DNA of 39,743 bases from a bacterium. GTDB lineage: Bacteria; Bacillota; Clostridia; Oscillospirales; Oscillospiraceae. The stretch lies in NCBI GenBank assembly GCA_004560305.1, contig SFVI01000020.1:1-39743 (forward strand), in the 5' to 3' direction. Positions 22,935 through 30,408 of this stretch are shown one piece after another; the first letter of the stretch is position 1; each line of letters opens with the position of its first letter. The position numbers and the translations under genes are program-made. The notes beneath the pieces were generated by a model that saw only the letters and a program-made list of their open reading frames with translations, had not been told where the DNA came from and did not search any database.

Positions 22935-23120
22935 TTAGAAACTGGCCTTGCGGACGCCGGGGATCTGGCCCTTATAAGCCAGCTCACGGAAGCAGATACG
23001 GCAGATGCCGTAGTTGCGCAGGTAAGCGTGGGGGCGGCCGCAGATCTTGCAGCGGTTGTACTTGCGGGTGGAGAACTTAGCAGGAGCCTGCTGTTTCAGA
23101 ATCATAGATTTCTTAGCCAT
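22935..23120 (-). CDS. rpsN: 30S ribosomal protein S14, zinc form
   Basis: 61 residues, the short type Z form. CKICGRPHAYLRNYGICRIC gives the four zinc cysteines (residues 24, 27, 40, 43), and the protein ends QIPGVRKASF instead of the common PGVKKASW. Because this form needs zinc, cells that carry it often keep a zinc-free spare elsewhere. It is the last gene before the 572-bp palindrome-bearing gap. Confidence 0.98.
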   Translation of the reverse strand: MAKKSMILKQQAPAKFSTRKYNRCKICGRPHAYLRNYGICRICFRELAYKGQIPGVRKASF

Positions 23121-23134
23121 ATTTCAAGTCCTCC

Positions 23135-23674
23135 TTAGCTCACGAAGGGAGCGCCCATGAGCTTGAGCAGCTCGCGAGCCTCTTCATCGGTCTTTGCGGT
23201 GGTGGTGATGGCGATGTTCATACCACGCAGCTTCTCGATCTTGTCATACTCGATCTCAGGGAAGATGATCTGCTCCTTCAGACCCAGGCTGTAGTTGCCG
23301 CGGCCGTCAAAAGCGTCGGCAGAGATGCCGCGGAAGTCACGGACACGGGGCAGAGCCACGTTGAACAGACGGTCCAGGAACTCCCACATGCGGTCCTGAC
23401 GGAGGGTGACCTTCACGCCGACCTTCATGCCCTCACGGAGCTTGAAGTTAGCGACGGACTTCTTGGCCACGGTGGCGACAGCATGCTGGCCGGTGATGGC
23501 GGAGATGTCCTTAATGACGGCTTCCAGAGCCTTGGCGTTATCCTTGCAGTCGCCGCAGCCGACAGACACAACGATCTTGTCGATCTTGGGGATCTGCATG
23601 GGGGACTTGTACTGGAACTTCTCCATCAGAGCAGGAGCAACTTCCTCAAGATACTTTTTCTTCATTCTTGTCAT
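23135..23674 (-). CDS. rplE: 50S ribosomal protein L5
   Basis: 179 residues. KYLEEVAPALMEKFQYKSPM and NFKLREGMKVGVKVTLR are typical, as is the C-terminal EIEYDKIEKLRGMNI segment. It binds 5S rRNA together with L18. The first ATG (23674) has GGAG at a spacing of 10 and is preferred over a second ATG three codons later. Confidence 0.98.
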   Translation of the reverse strand: MTRMKKKYLEEVAPALMEKFQYKSPMQIPKIDKIVVSVGCGDCKDNAKALEAVIKDISAITGQHAVATVAKKSVANFKLREGMKVGVKVTLRQDRMWEFLDRLFNVALPRVRDFRGISADAFDGRGNYSLGLKEQIIFPEIEYDKIEKLRGMNIAITTTAKTDEEARELLKLMGAPFVS

Positions 23675-23692
23675 AGGTTGTTATCTCCTTTC

Positions 23693-23998
23693 TCAGAGTT
23701 CTGCGCCGCACTTCTTGCAGACGCGGACCTTCTTGCCGTCCACGATCTTGTGAGCGACGCGAGTGCCCTTGCCGCACTTGGGGCAGACGACCTGCACCTT
23801 GCAGGCGTAGATGGGAGTCTCGACTTTGATGATGCCGCCGTCCTGGCCCTGTCTCTGGGGCTTCTGGTGCTTGGTGGCAACATTGACGCCCTCGACAACG
23901 ACCTTCATTGCCTTGGGGTCGGCAATCAGGACCTTGCCCTGCTTGCCCTTGTCCTTGCCGGACAGAACGATGACTTTATCGTCTTTCTTAATGTTCAT
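23693..23998 (-). CDS. rplX: 50S ribosomal protein L24
   Basis: 101 residues with the N-terminal KOW motif (KDDKVIVLSGKDKGKQGKVL). The C-terminus has VCPKCGKGTRVAHK and VRVCKKCGAEL, two CxxC pairs forming a zinc ribbon as in many Firmicutes L24 proteins. L24 starts assembly of the large subunit. Confidence 0.98.
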   Translation of the reverse strand: MNIKKDDKVIVLSGKDKGKQGKVLIADPKAMKVVVEGVNVATKHQKPQRQGQDGGIIKVETPIYACKVQVVCPKCGKGTRVAHKIVDGKKVRVCKKCGAEL

Positions 23999-24014
23999 TT
24001 CTCTGTGCCCTCCA

Positions 24015-24386
24015 TTAAATCACTTCGGGAGCCAGGGACAGGATCTTCATGTACTCCTTGTCACGCAGCTCGCGGGCGACGGGTCCAAAGATACGAGTGC
24101 CGCGGGGGTTCTTATCACCTGTGTTGATCAGAACAGCTGCGTTCTCGTCGAAACGGACGTAGGTGCCGTCAGCGCGGCGCACGGGCTTCACGGTGCGGAC
24201 GACAACTGCCTTCACAACGTCGCCCTTCTTCACCTGACCGCCGGGTGCTGCCTTGCGGACGGAGCACACGATAACGTCACCGATGCTGGCGTACTTGCGC
24301 TTGGAGCCGCCAAGCACGCGGATGCATTTGAGTTCCTTGGCGCCGGTATTGTCGGCGACCTTCAGATAGGATTCCTGCTGTATCAT
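24015..24386 (-). CDS. rplN: 50S ribosomal protein L14
   Basis: 123 residues, MIQQESYLKVADNTGAKELK at the N-terminus and RIFGPVARELRDKEYMKILS near the end, both diagnostic. L14 forms an intersubunit bridge with 16S rRNA. Spacing to rpsQ is 12 bp. Confidence 0.98.
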   Translation of the reverse strand: MIQQESYLKVADNTGAKELKCIRVLGGSKRKYASIGDVIVCSVRKAAPGGQVKKGDVVKAVVVRTVKPVRRADGTYVRFDENAAVLINTGDKNPRGTRIFGPVARELRDKEYMKILSLAPEVI

Positions 24387-24398
24387 TCTGGCGCCTCC

Positions 24399-24662
24399 TT
24401 ACTTAGCCTTCTCTACGATTTCAACCACGCGCCATCTCTTGTCCTTGGACAGGGGGCGGGTCTCCATCACGCGGACGATATCGCCAACGCCGCACTCGTT
24501 ATTCTCGTCGTGGGCCTTGAGACGGTAGGTACGTCCGATGATCTTCTTGTAGGTCTTGTGAGCGACCCGGTCCTCAACGATGACGACCACGGTCTTGTCC
24601 ATCTTGTCAGATACGACCTTGCCTACGCGGGTCTTGCGGGAAGTAGTTCTTTCTTCGTTCAT
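24399..24662 (-). CDS. rpsQ: 30S ribosomal protein S17
   Basis: 87 residues, an OB-fold primary binder of 16S rRNA. SRKTRVGKVVSDKMDKTVVV at the start, and GDIVRVMETRPLSKDKRWRV later, are the family signature. Confidence 0.98.
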   Translation of the reverse strand: MNEERTTSRKTRVGKVVSDKMDKTVVVIVEDRVAHKTYKKIIGRTYRLKAHDENNECGVGDIVRVMETRPLSKDKRWRVVEIVEKAK

Positions 24663-24676
24663 TGTTCCTTACCTCC

Positions 24677-24865
24677 TCAATTCTGCTTCTCGCTCAGCAC
24701 GGTCTTGACACGAGCGATGTCACGGCGCACGGCAGAGATCTTGGTGGGGTTGTCAAGATGATTGGTGGCGTGCTGCATACGGAGCATGAAAAGGTCCTTC
24801 TTCAGGTCGACCAGCTTGCTCTGGAGCTCATCGACGGACAGGGAGCGGATTTCACTTGCCTTCAT
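24677..24865 (-). CDS. rpmC: 50S ribosomal protein L29
   Basis: 62 residues from the ATG at 24865 (MKASEIRSLSVDELQSKLVD), ending VKTVLSEKQN. It is a two-helix protein at the polypeptide exit, part of the docking site for SRP and trigger factor. The start lies 1 bp after the rplP stop; an upstream ATG at 24880 would overlap rplP and add five residues. Confidence 0.96.
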   Translation of the reverse strand: MKASEIRSLSVDELQSKLVDLKKDLFMLRMQHATNHLDNPTKISAVRRDIARVKTVLSEKQN

Positions 24866-24866
24866 C

Positions 24867-25196
24867 TTATTCACCACCATTCTCAGTCTCGGTGCCCTTC
24901 ATGACGATCTTGGTCTTGATGGGCAGTTTGTGGCTGGCAAGGCGGAGAGCCTCGCGGGCGACCTCTTCGGAGACGCCGGCGATCTCAAACATCACTCTGC
25001 CGGGCTTGACGACAGCGACCCAGTACTCGGGGGAGCCTTTACCGGAACCCATACGGGTCTCGGCGGGCTTTGCGGTAACGGGCTTGTCGGGGAAGATCTT
25101 GATCCAGACCTGATTCACCACGTTGCCGCGGGTGGCTTTGCCCTTCATGCGGCCGCGCTGTACTCTGCGGTACTTGACTCTCTTGGGCATTAACAT
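24867..25196 (-). pseudogene. rplP: 50S ribosomal protein L16 with an in-frame internal deletion
   Basis: 109 residues against about 137-145 in the family. The N-terminus MLMPKRVKYRRVQRGRMKGK and the C-terminal part from VWIKIFPDKPVTAKPAETRM onward are normal. Between RGN (residue 25) and VWIKIF only VVNQ is left; the family has about 35 further residues there, including the ALEP.WIT..QIEAAR.AM block that contacts 23S rRNA near the A site. The frame is kept. A cell without this part of L16 should be severely ill, so an error in the record is likely. The ATG overlaps the rpsC stop (TAATG). Confidence 0.85.
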
Positions 25197-26015
25197 TAGT
25201 TGTTGCCTCCTTCCTTAGCAGGGGCAGCAGGACGAGGGCCACGGTTGTAACCGCCCTGGCCGGCAGGTCTGTTGCCATAAGGCTGACGGCGATCGCCGCC
25301 CTGACCACGGTTGTCACGGTTGTCACGGTTGTAGCCGCCCTGACGACGGTCACCGCCACGGCGGTCGTCTCTGCGACGGCGCTCGCCGGCGGGCTTGGAC
25401 AGGTCCATGGTGCGGGGGGTGGTGCGCAGGGTCTGGGAGAGGACTTCGCCTTTGTAGATCCAGACCTTGACGCCGATGCGGCCATAAGTGGTGTTGGCCT
25501 CGGCAAAGCCGTAGTCAATGTCTGCACGGATGGTCTGAAGAGGAATGGTACCCTCGTGGTAGCACTCGCTGCGGGCGATCTCAGCGCCGCCCAGACGGCC
25601 GCCGCACTTGACCTTGATGCCCCGGGCGCCCATTCTCATGGCGCGGCCCATGGCGTTCTTCATGGCGCGGCGGCTGGGCATTGGTATCGGGGGTGCGGAC
25701 CTCAACGATGGAGAGGGCGACGGGCTTGCCGATCATCTTCTCTACCTGGAGGCGCAGGCGCTCGATCTCAGCGCCGCCCTTGCCGATGACGACACCGGGA
25801 CGGCTGCAGTGGATATAGATGCGAACCTTGGCGCTGTCACGCTCTATCTCGATGGTGGGGACACCGGCGGAATAGAGGGTCTTCTTCAGAAACTCGCGGA
25901 TCTTGTAGTCTTCGACGATGAGATCGCCGACCTTATCTTCTCTGGCATACCATCTGGAGTCCCAGTCCTTGATGACGCCGACGCGCAGGCCATGAGGATT
26001 AACTTTCTGTCCCAT
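25196..26015 (-). pseudogene. rpsC: 30S ribosomal protein S3, broken by an internal deletion with frame change
   Basis: The N-terminal KH domain is read from the ATG at 26015 (MGQKVNPHGLRVGVIKDWDS; GVVIGKGGAEIERLR is the KH loop) up to EVRTPDTNAQ. At about 25673 the frame must change to continue with RRAMKNAMGRAMRMGARGIK and the C-terminal domain to 25196. The 16 residues normally between them (LVAENIA..LE.R.SF in relatives) are missing, about 47 bases. As written the first frame ends after about 29 wrong residues. The last 60 residues form an Arg/Gly/Asn/Asp-rich tail (RRRRDDRRGGDRRQGG, NRDNRDNRGQGG), unusual for S3. S3 is essential, so this is either a sequence error or a striking lesion. 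Confidence 0.88.
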
Positions 26016-26032
26016 AATTCTGCCTCCTTCCC

Positions 26033-26380
26033 TTAGTCTCTCTCAGCCACGCCGATGGTGATGTGGCTGGTGCGCTTGTTGATACGGTACATACGGCCCT
26101 GAGCTCTGGGCATGCCCCGCTTGAGGATGGGGCCGGCGTTGGCGAAGGTCTCGGCAACGTAGAGCTTCTCGGGATCCATTTCAAAATTGTTCTCGGCATT
26201 GGCCATGGCGCTCTTGAGCACCTTGATCATCAGCTCGCAGCCGGCCTTGGGGGTGTTCTCCATCAGGGCCAGAGCCAGAGCAGCGTCCTTGCCGCGAATC
26301 ATGTTGCAGATAATCTCAACCTTGCGGGGAGAAATACGGGCGTATTTGTGCTCCGCACGGGCAATCTTTTTCTCGTCCAT
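26033..26380 (-). CDS. rplV: 50S ribosomal protein L22
   Basis: 115 residues. YARISPRKVEIICNMIRGKD is the conserved start and GRMYRINKRTSHITIGV the C-terminal end that includes the hairpin loop reaching the exit-tunnel constriction (LKRGMPRAQGR). Changes in that loop are linked to macrolide resistance; none is evident. Confidence 0.98.
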   Translation of the reverse strand: MDEKKIARAEHKYARISPRKVEIICNMIRGKDAALALALMENTPKAGCELMIKVLKSAMANAENNFEMDPEKLYVAETFANAGPILKRGMPRAQGRMYRINKRTSHITIGVAERD

Positions 26381-26392
26381 TTTTTCTCCTCC

Positions 26393-26665
26393 TTACTTAC
26401 CGGTCTTGCTGCCGGCGTGGCCGCGGAAGGTACGGGTGGGGGCAAACTCGCCCAGCTTGTGGCCAACCATATCTTCGGTGACGTACACGGGAACATGACG
26501 GCGGCCGTCATGGACAGCGATGGTGTGTCCCACGAAGGACGGGAAAATAGTGGAGGAACGAGACCAGGTCTTTACGACCTGCTTGTTGCCGGTCTTGTTC
26601 ATCTCTTCGACTCTCTTCAGCAGCTCAGGAGCAACGAAGGGGCCTTTCTTAATGCTTCTGCTCAT
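26393..26665 (-). CDS. rpsS: 30S ribosomal protein S19
   Basis: 90 residues, MSRSIKKGPFVAPELLKRVE to FRGHAGSKTGK. The middle block VGHTIAVHDGRRHVPVYVTE is near invariant in the family. S19 lies in the small-subunit head next to S13. Confidence 0.98.
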   Translation of the reverse strand: MSRSIKKGPFVAPELLKRVEEMNKTGNKQVVKTWSRSSTIFPSFVGHTIAVHDGRRHVPVYVTEDMVGHKLGEFAPTRTFRGHAGSKTGK

Positions 26666-26680
26666 TTAACTATTCCCTCC

Positions 26681-27517
26681 TTACTTTGCGTTGCGGCGCT
26701 TGACGATGAACTTATCGGTGCGGTTCTTCGTCTTGCGGGTCTTGTAACCAAGTGCGGGCTTGCCCCAAGGAGTAACAGGGCCGGGACGGCCGATGGGGGA
26801 CTTGCCTTCACCACCGCCGTGGGGGTGATCACAGGGGTTCATAACGGAGCCGCGGACGGTGGGACGGATGCCCATGTGCCGCTTGCGGCCGGCCTTACCG
26901 ATGTGGATGTTGGCGTGGTCGATGTTGCCGACCTGGCCGATGGTGGCCATGCACTCCAGACGGACCTTGCGGTACTCACCGGAGGGGAGGCGGATGGTAG
27001 CCATGCCGTTCTCCTTGGCCATCAGCTGAGCAGCCACGCCGGCGCTGCGCACCAGCTGGGCGCCCTTGCCGGGGTACAGCTCGATGTTGTGGATCACGGT
27101 ACCAACAGGGATGTTGGCCAGGGGCAGCGCGTTGCCGGGCTTGATGTCGGCAGCAGCGGAGGAAACGACGGTGTCACCGGCGGCCAGGCCAACTGGGGCC
27201 AGAATGTAGCGGCGCTCGCCATCCTCATACTCGCACAGGGCGATGAATGCGCTGCGGTTGGGGTCGTACTCCAGACGGAGGACCTTCGCGGCGACGTCCA
27301 GCTTGTTGCGCTTGAAGTCGATCACGCGGTACTTCTGGCGGTTGCCGCCGCCCTGGTGACGGACGGTGATGCGGCCGTAGCTGTTGCGGCCGGCGTTCTT
27401 CTTGAGAACCTCTACCAGGGACTTCTCGGGCTTGACATGCTTCTCAATCCCGTCGAAGCCGGAAACGGTCATCTGACGTCTGGAAGGAGTTGTAGGTCTG
27501 TAAGTTTTAATAGACAT
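26681..27517 (-). CDS. rplB: 50S ribosomal protein L2
   Basis: 278 residues. Needed for subunit joining and peptidyl-transferase centre structure. RNSYGRITVRHQGGGNRQKY, GNALPLANIPVGT, and the C-terminal MNPCDHPHGGGEGKSPIGRP with the critical His residues are all present. No size anomaly. Confidence 0.99.
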   Translation of the reverse strand: MSIKTYRPTTPSRRQMTVSGFDGIEKHVKPEKSLVEVLKKNAGRNSYGRITVRHQGGGNRQKYRVIDFKRNKLDVAAKVLRLEYDPNRSAFIALCEYEDGERRYILAPVGLAAGDTVVSSAAADIKPGNALPLANIPVGTVIHNIELYPGKGAQLVRSAGVAAQLMAKENGMATIRLPSGEYRKVRLECMATIGQVGNIDHANIHIGKAGRKRHMGIRPTVRGSVMNPCDHPHGGGEGKSPIGRPGPVTPWGKPALGYKTRKTKNRTDKFIVKRRNAK

Positions 27518-27531
27518 TCTGTATTCCTCCC

Positions 27532-27828
27532 TTATGCCATGCCTTCAAACAGCTCAATGTTCTTGGAGTCTGCACTGAGCTTCACGACTGCCTTTTTCCA
27601 GGAGGCGGTCTTACCCATGGGGTAAGCGCCGGTACGCTTTGCCTTGCCGCGCACGTTAATGGTGGTGACCTTGATCACAGTGACACCGAAGATCTCCTCG
27701 ATGGCCTTCTTGATCTCGATCTTGTTGGCATCCTTGGCAACCTCGAATGCGTACTTCTTGATGTCCAGGTCTTCCATGGACTGCTCGGTGATGATGGGAC
27801 GGATGATAACGTCGTATGCGGTCTTCAT
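27532..27828 (-). CDS. rplW: 50S ribosomal protein L23
   Basis: 98 residues from the ATG at 27828 (MKTAYDVIIRPIITEQSM). The extended loop VRGKAKRTGAYPMGKTASWK lines the exit tunnel; the globular part docks trigger factor and SRP. The ATG overlaps the rplD stop as TGATG, indicating coupled translation. Confidence 0.98.
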   Translation of the reverse strand: MKTAYDVIIRPIITEQSMEDLDIKKYAFEVAKDANKIEIKKAIEEIFGVTVIKVTTINVRGKAKRTGAYPMGKTASWKKAVVKLSADSKNIELFEGMA

Positions 27829-28451
27829 CAAGCGTACACCTCCTCGATCTTGGCAAGAGCAGCCTTGTCGACCACCATCTTGCCGCTGGTGAGAATCATG
27901 TAGGGGCTGAGGATGGAAGCGATGGTAGTGGTGACGCCGGCGATGTTGCGGGCGGACTTGACGACCACTTCGTCCACGTTCTCAGTAACTACGAGAGCCT
28001 TGCCCTCCACGCCGATCTTGGTGAGGAAGGTCTTGAAGGTCTTGGTCTTGACCTCGTCCAGCTTCAGACCGTCAACGACAACGATCTCGGCCTCGGCGGC
28101 CTTGGCGGACAGGGCGGACTTGAGAGCCAGGCGCTTCACCTTCTTGTTGAGGGTGTAGCTGTAATCCCGGGGCTTGGGAGCAAAGGCTACGCCGCCGTGG
28201 TACCACACAGGGGAACCTGCGTAGCCGGCGCGGGCGCGGCCGGTGCCCTTCTGACGCCAGGGCTTTCTGGTGGTGTAGGAAACCTCACCCTTGGTGAGGG
28301 CGCTCTGGGTGCCCTGACGGCAGTTGGCCAGGTGATTCTTGACGGAATCGTGCAGGACACTCTTGTTCGGCTCGATGCCGAAGATGGCCTCGGAGAGCTC
28401 GATCTCGCCGATCTTCTCGCCTGCCATGTTGAATACGTTAGCTTTAGGCAT
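27828..28451 (-). CDS. rplD: 50S ribosomal protein L4
   Basis: 207 residues. The long internal loop with KPWRQKGTGRARAGYAGSPV reaches into the exit tunnel; ALKSALSAKAAEAEIVVVDG and the C-terminal KMVVDKAALAKIEEVYA are typical. In enterobacteria L4 also represses the S10 operon via its leader; the leader upstream of rpsJ here has a terminator-like hairpin, so a similar loop is possible but unproven. Confidence 0.98.
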   Translation of the reverse strand: MPKANVFNMAGEKIGEIELSEAIFGIEPNKSVLHDSVKNHLANCRQGTQSALTKGEVSYTTRKPWRQKGTGRARAGYAGSPVWYHGGVAFAPKPRDYSYTLNKKVKRLALKSALSAKAAEAEIVVVDGLKLDEVKTKTFKTFLTKIGVEGKALVVTENVDEVVVKSARNIAGVTTTIASILSPYMILTSGKMVVDKAALAKIEEVYA

Positions 28452-28470
28452 TTATGCTGCTCTCCTTTCC

Positions 28471-29199
28471 TTACTTGTTGCGGGCGGAAGCCTTCTGCGG
28501 GTTGACACGGGCGGAAGCCTTCTGCGGGTTGAGGCTGATGCCGGCGCCTTCGCCCTTCTTGACGGGCTGAGCCTTGGCGGTGGACTTGATGTAAACGATG
28601 CTGCCCTTGGGGCCGGGAACGGCGCCGCGGATGGCGATCATATTCAGCTCTGCATCGACCTTCACCACATCCAGATTCTGAACGGTGACCTGGTCAACGC
28701 CCATGTGGCCGGCCTGCTTCTTGCCCGGGAAAATACGGGAAGGATCGGTGCTGGAGCCCATGGAACCGGCATGACGGTGAACGGGGCCGCCGCCGTGGCT
28801 GGTGGGGGTACGGCCCTGGCCGAAGCGCTTCACAACGCCGGCGTAGCCCTTACCTTTGCTGGTGCCGGTGACGTCGACCTTCTCGCCCTCAGCGAAAACG
28901 TCGGCCTTCACCACATCGCCCACTTCCAGCTTGCTGGAATCCTCAAGGCGGAACTCCTTCAGGTGCTTGACCATGCCTACGCCCGCCTTCTTCAGGTGGC
29001 CCTGCTCAGGCTGGCTCAGCTTCTTCTCGGTTACTTCCTCGTAACCGAACTGGACTGCTTCGTAGCCTTCCTTCTCCTTGGTCATCTTCTGCACGACCAC
29101 GCAGGGGCCGGCTTCGATGACGGTGACAGGAATGACCTTACCAGTCTCGTCGAAGATCTGCGTCATGCCGACCTTCTTGCCGATGATGGCTTTCTTCAT
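28471..29199 (-). CDS. rplC: 50S ribosomal protein L3 with repeated C-terminal tail
   Basis: 242 residues, about 30 longer than typical L3. MKKAIIGKKVGMTQIFDETG at the start and the PTSHGGGPVHRHAGSMGSST loop near the peptidyl-transferase centre are standard. The extension ends with a 9-residue unit present twice (NPQKASARV, NPQKASARN), encoded by two 25-bp identical blocks 27 bp apart (28481-28505 and 28508-28532), pointing to replication slippage. The ATG has GGAGG upstream. Confidence 0.97.
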   Translation of the reverse strand: MKKAIIGKKVGMTQIFDETGKVIPVTVIEAGPCVVVQKMTKEKEGYEAVQFGYEEVTEKKLSQPEQGHLKKAGVGMVKHLKEFRLEDSSKLEVGDVVKADVFAEGEKVDVTGTSKGKGYAGVVKRFGQGRTPTSHGGGPVHRHAGSMGSSTDPSRIFPGKKQAGHMGVDQVTVQNLDVVKVDAELNMIAIRGAVPGPKGSIVYIKSTAKAQPVKKGEGAGISLNPQKASARVNPQKASARNK

Positions 29200-29350
29200 T
29201 TTATTTCCTCCTATTGGTTATTGGTTGCCTCGCTTCCGTTGGGAAGCCGTTCAGAGGCTGGCAACTTAACCCGTCCGCATTCGCAAGCTGCGGACTTTGG
29301 GTCATTGAAATGTGTGGGTCCTCTCACGCGAGAGGCAGGGGATCAGGGGA
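29200..29350 (-). other. structured spacer between rpsJ and rplC
   Basis: 151 bp without a gene. On the minus strand GTCCGCAGCTTGCGAATGCGGAC and CCTCTCGCGTGAGAGG form hairpins, followed by a GCCAGCCTCTGAACGGCTTCC segment that can also fold. No T run follows, so it is more likely a processing or translational-control element than a terminator. Confidence 0.5.
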
Positions 29351-29668
29351 TCAGAGCTTGATCTCGATCTCCACGCCGGCGGGAACTTCCAGATTCATCA
29401 GGGCCTCAACAGTCTTCTGGGTGGGGTTGAGGATGTCGATCAGGCGCTTGTGGGTGCGGCGCTCAAACTGCTCACGGCTGTCCTTGTACTTGTGAACGGC
29501 ACGCAGGATGGTGACGATCTCGGTCTTGGTGGGCAGGGGGATGGGGCCGGACACCTTTGCATCGGTGCGCTTGGCTGCCTCAACGATGGTCTCGGCGGCC
29601 TTGTCGATGAGCTGATGATCGTAAGCCTTCAGGCGGATACGGATCATGTTCTTGTTGCTTGCTGCCAT
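29351..29668 (-). CDS. rpsJ: 30S ribosomal protein S10
   Basis: 105 residues from the ATG at 29668, which follows AGGAG. IRIRLKAYDHQLIDKAAETI and the loop VSGPIPLPTKTEIVTILRA are diagnostic. In many bacteria S10 (NusE) also joins NusB in transcription antitermination. First gene of the operon; 151 bp separate it from rplC. Confidence 0.98.
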   Translation of the reverse strand: MAASNKNMIRIRLKAYDHQLIDKAAETIVEAAKRTDAKVSGPIPLPTKTEIVTILRAVHKYKDSREQFERRTHKRLIDILNPTQKTVEALMNLEVPAGVEIEIKL

Positions 29669-29974
29669 GTGTTTTCTCCTTTTCGTACGTTTTTGTTCGG
29701 CGGCATTGGCTCCGCCTTTCCTTATGCGTACGGATGAAACCCATTTTTCCTGTACACACAACCGTGCGTATCAGGCCGCGTCCGAAAAACAAACCGGCTT
29801 GTTGAGCCGGTCAGATCCCCCGTCCGCGCGATATACGCGTGTACCGGATAGGTTTCAGCCGCCCGATTGCGTGTTGAAACGCGTTCAACACCGGACATAC
29901 TCCACGGAAGTTACCTCGAAACCGAGCAATCTCCCGCTTCATCGCATAATACGCCTGTGCGCCAGCACACGCGC
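29669..29974 (-). promoter_or_regulatory. S10 operon leader
   Basis: About 305 nt between the predicted start site and rpsJ. It contains a perfect hairpin GTGTTGAA/TTCAACAC (29871-29891) and then a terminator-like hairpin (29784-29811). No leader peptide with a convincing ribosome site is visible. The order, early hairpin then terminator then a free run to rpsJ, suggests transcription attenuation; the effector is unknown. Confidence 0.65.
29784..29811 (-). terminator. terminator-like hairpin inside the S10 leader
   Basis: ACCGGCT pairs with AGCCGGT around CAACA, followed on the minus strand by TTGTTTTTC. It lies about 115 nt before the rpsJ start codon, where a plain terminator would shut off the main ribosomal operon, so it must be conditional. 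Confidence 0.75.
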
Positions 29975-29980
29975 TTAATT

Positions 29981-30009
29981 AATATACCAAGGAACCTGTC
30001 CTATGTCAA
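29981..30009 (-). promoter_or_regulatory. main promoter of the S10-spc-alpha cluster
   Basis: TTGACA (30004-30009), 17 bp, TATATT (29981-29986) on the minus strand, with AT-rich sequence upstream of the -35 including A/T tracts (30010-30040) that could act as an UP element. Expected start near 29974. Confidence 0.9.
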
Positions 30010-30071
30010 GAGAAAATTCGTATTTTTGCAAAAAAGTTTTGCCTGTTTTTTGTGCAGGCTTAACGAAGTTT

Positions 30072-30106
30072 GAAAGGGCGGGAAAGCTTGGCCTTCCCGC
30101 CCTTTT
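30072..30106. terminator. terminator separating the secA operon from the S10 operon
   Basis: AAAGGGCGGGAA (30073-30084) pairs perfectly with TTCCCGCCCTTT (30094-30105). It follows the LysR-like stub on the minus strand by about 25 bp and precedes the S10 promoter. The minus-strand T run is short (TTTC). Confidence 0.75.
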
Positions 30107-30108
30107 CT

Positions 30109-30126
30109 ACCACTATATATAGTGGT
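30109..30126. promoter_or_regulatory. 18-bp perfect palindrome
   Basis: ACCACTATATATAGTGGT is self-complementary along its whole length and lies 2 bp after the LysR-stub stop codon. It could be a protein-binding site or simply extend the terminator structure next to it. No gene starts here, so I give no function. Confidence 0.45.
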
Positions 30127-30128
30127 TC

Positions 30129-30392
30129 TCACGTCTGTTCCTTCACTTTTTCACAAAGGCTGTCCGCCGCGGCCAGCAGGGTCTTGCCCTCGTGCAGCAG
30201 CAGCTCCCCCGCCGGAGTAAGCCCCAGCAGGCGGTTGGAGCGGACAAGCAGCGCCACGCCCAGCTCCTTCTCCAGAGCGGACACCGCCCGGCTGACGGTG
30301 GAATGGCTGGTATAGAGGGCCCGGGCCGCCTCCGCATAGCCCCCGTGCTCCGCTGCGGCGATGAACAGCCGCAGCCGCGTAAGTTCAATCAT
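30129..30392 (-). CDS. LysR-type DNA-binding domain protein without effector domain
   Basis: 87 residues comprising almost exactly the LysR winged helix-turn-helix: LRLFIAAAEHGGYAEAARAL, then HSTVSRAVSALEKELGVALL (recognition helix) and LTPAGELLLHEGKTLL (linker helix start). Full LysR regulators have about 200 more residues that bind a ligand; here a TGA follows EKVKEQT. It starts 16 bp after the cdd stop, at the end of the secA operon. It may be a truncated regulator or a true mini-regulator; short LysR HTH-only proteins are annotated in Clostridia. Confidence 0.75.
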   Translation of the reverse strand: MIELTRLRLFIAAAEHGGYAEAARALYTSHSTVSRAVSALEKELGVALLVRSNRLLGLTPAGELLLHEGKTLLAAADSLCEKVKEQT

Positions 30393-30408
30393 GGTTCCCT
30401 TTCCGGCG

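Noticed and set aside
26063..27625. 520-codon open frame on the plus strand across ribosomal genes
   Set aside because: Antisense to rplV, rpsS and rplB, all certain. Similar long antisense frames occur over cls (9403-11103) and the MFS gene (7494-8837).
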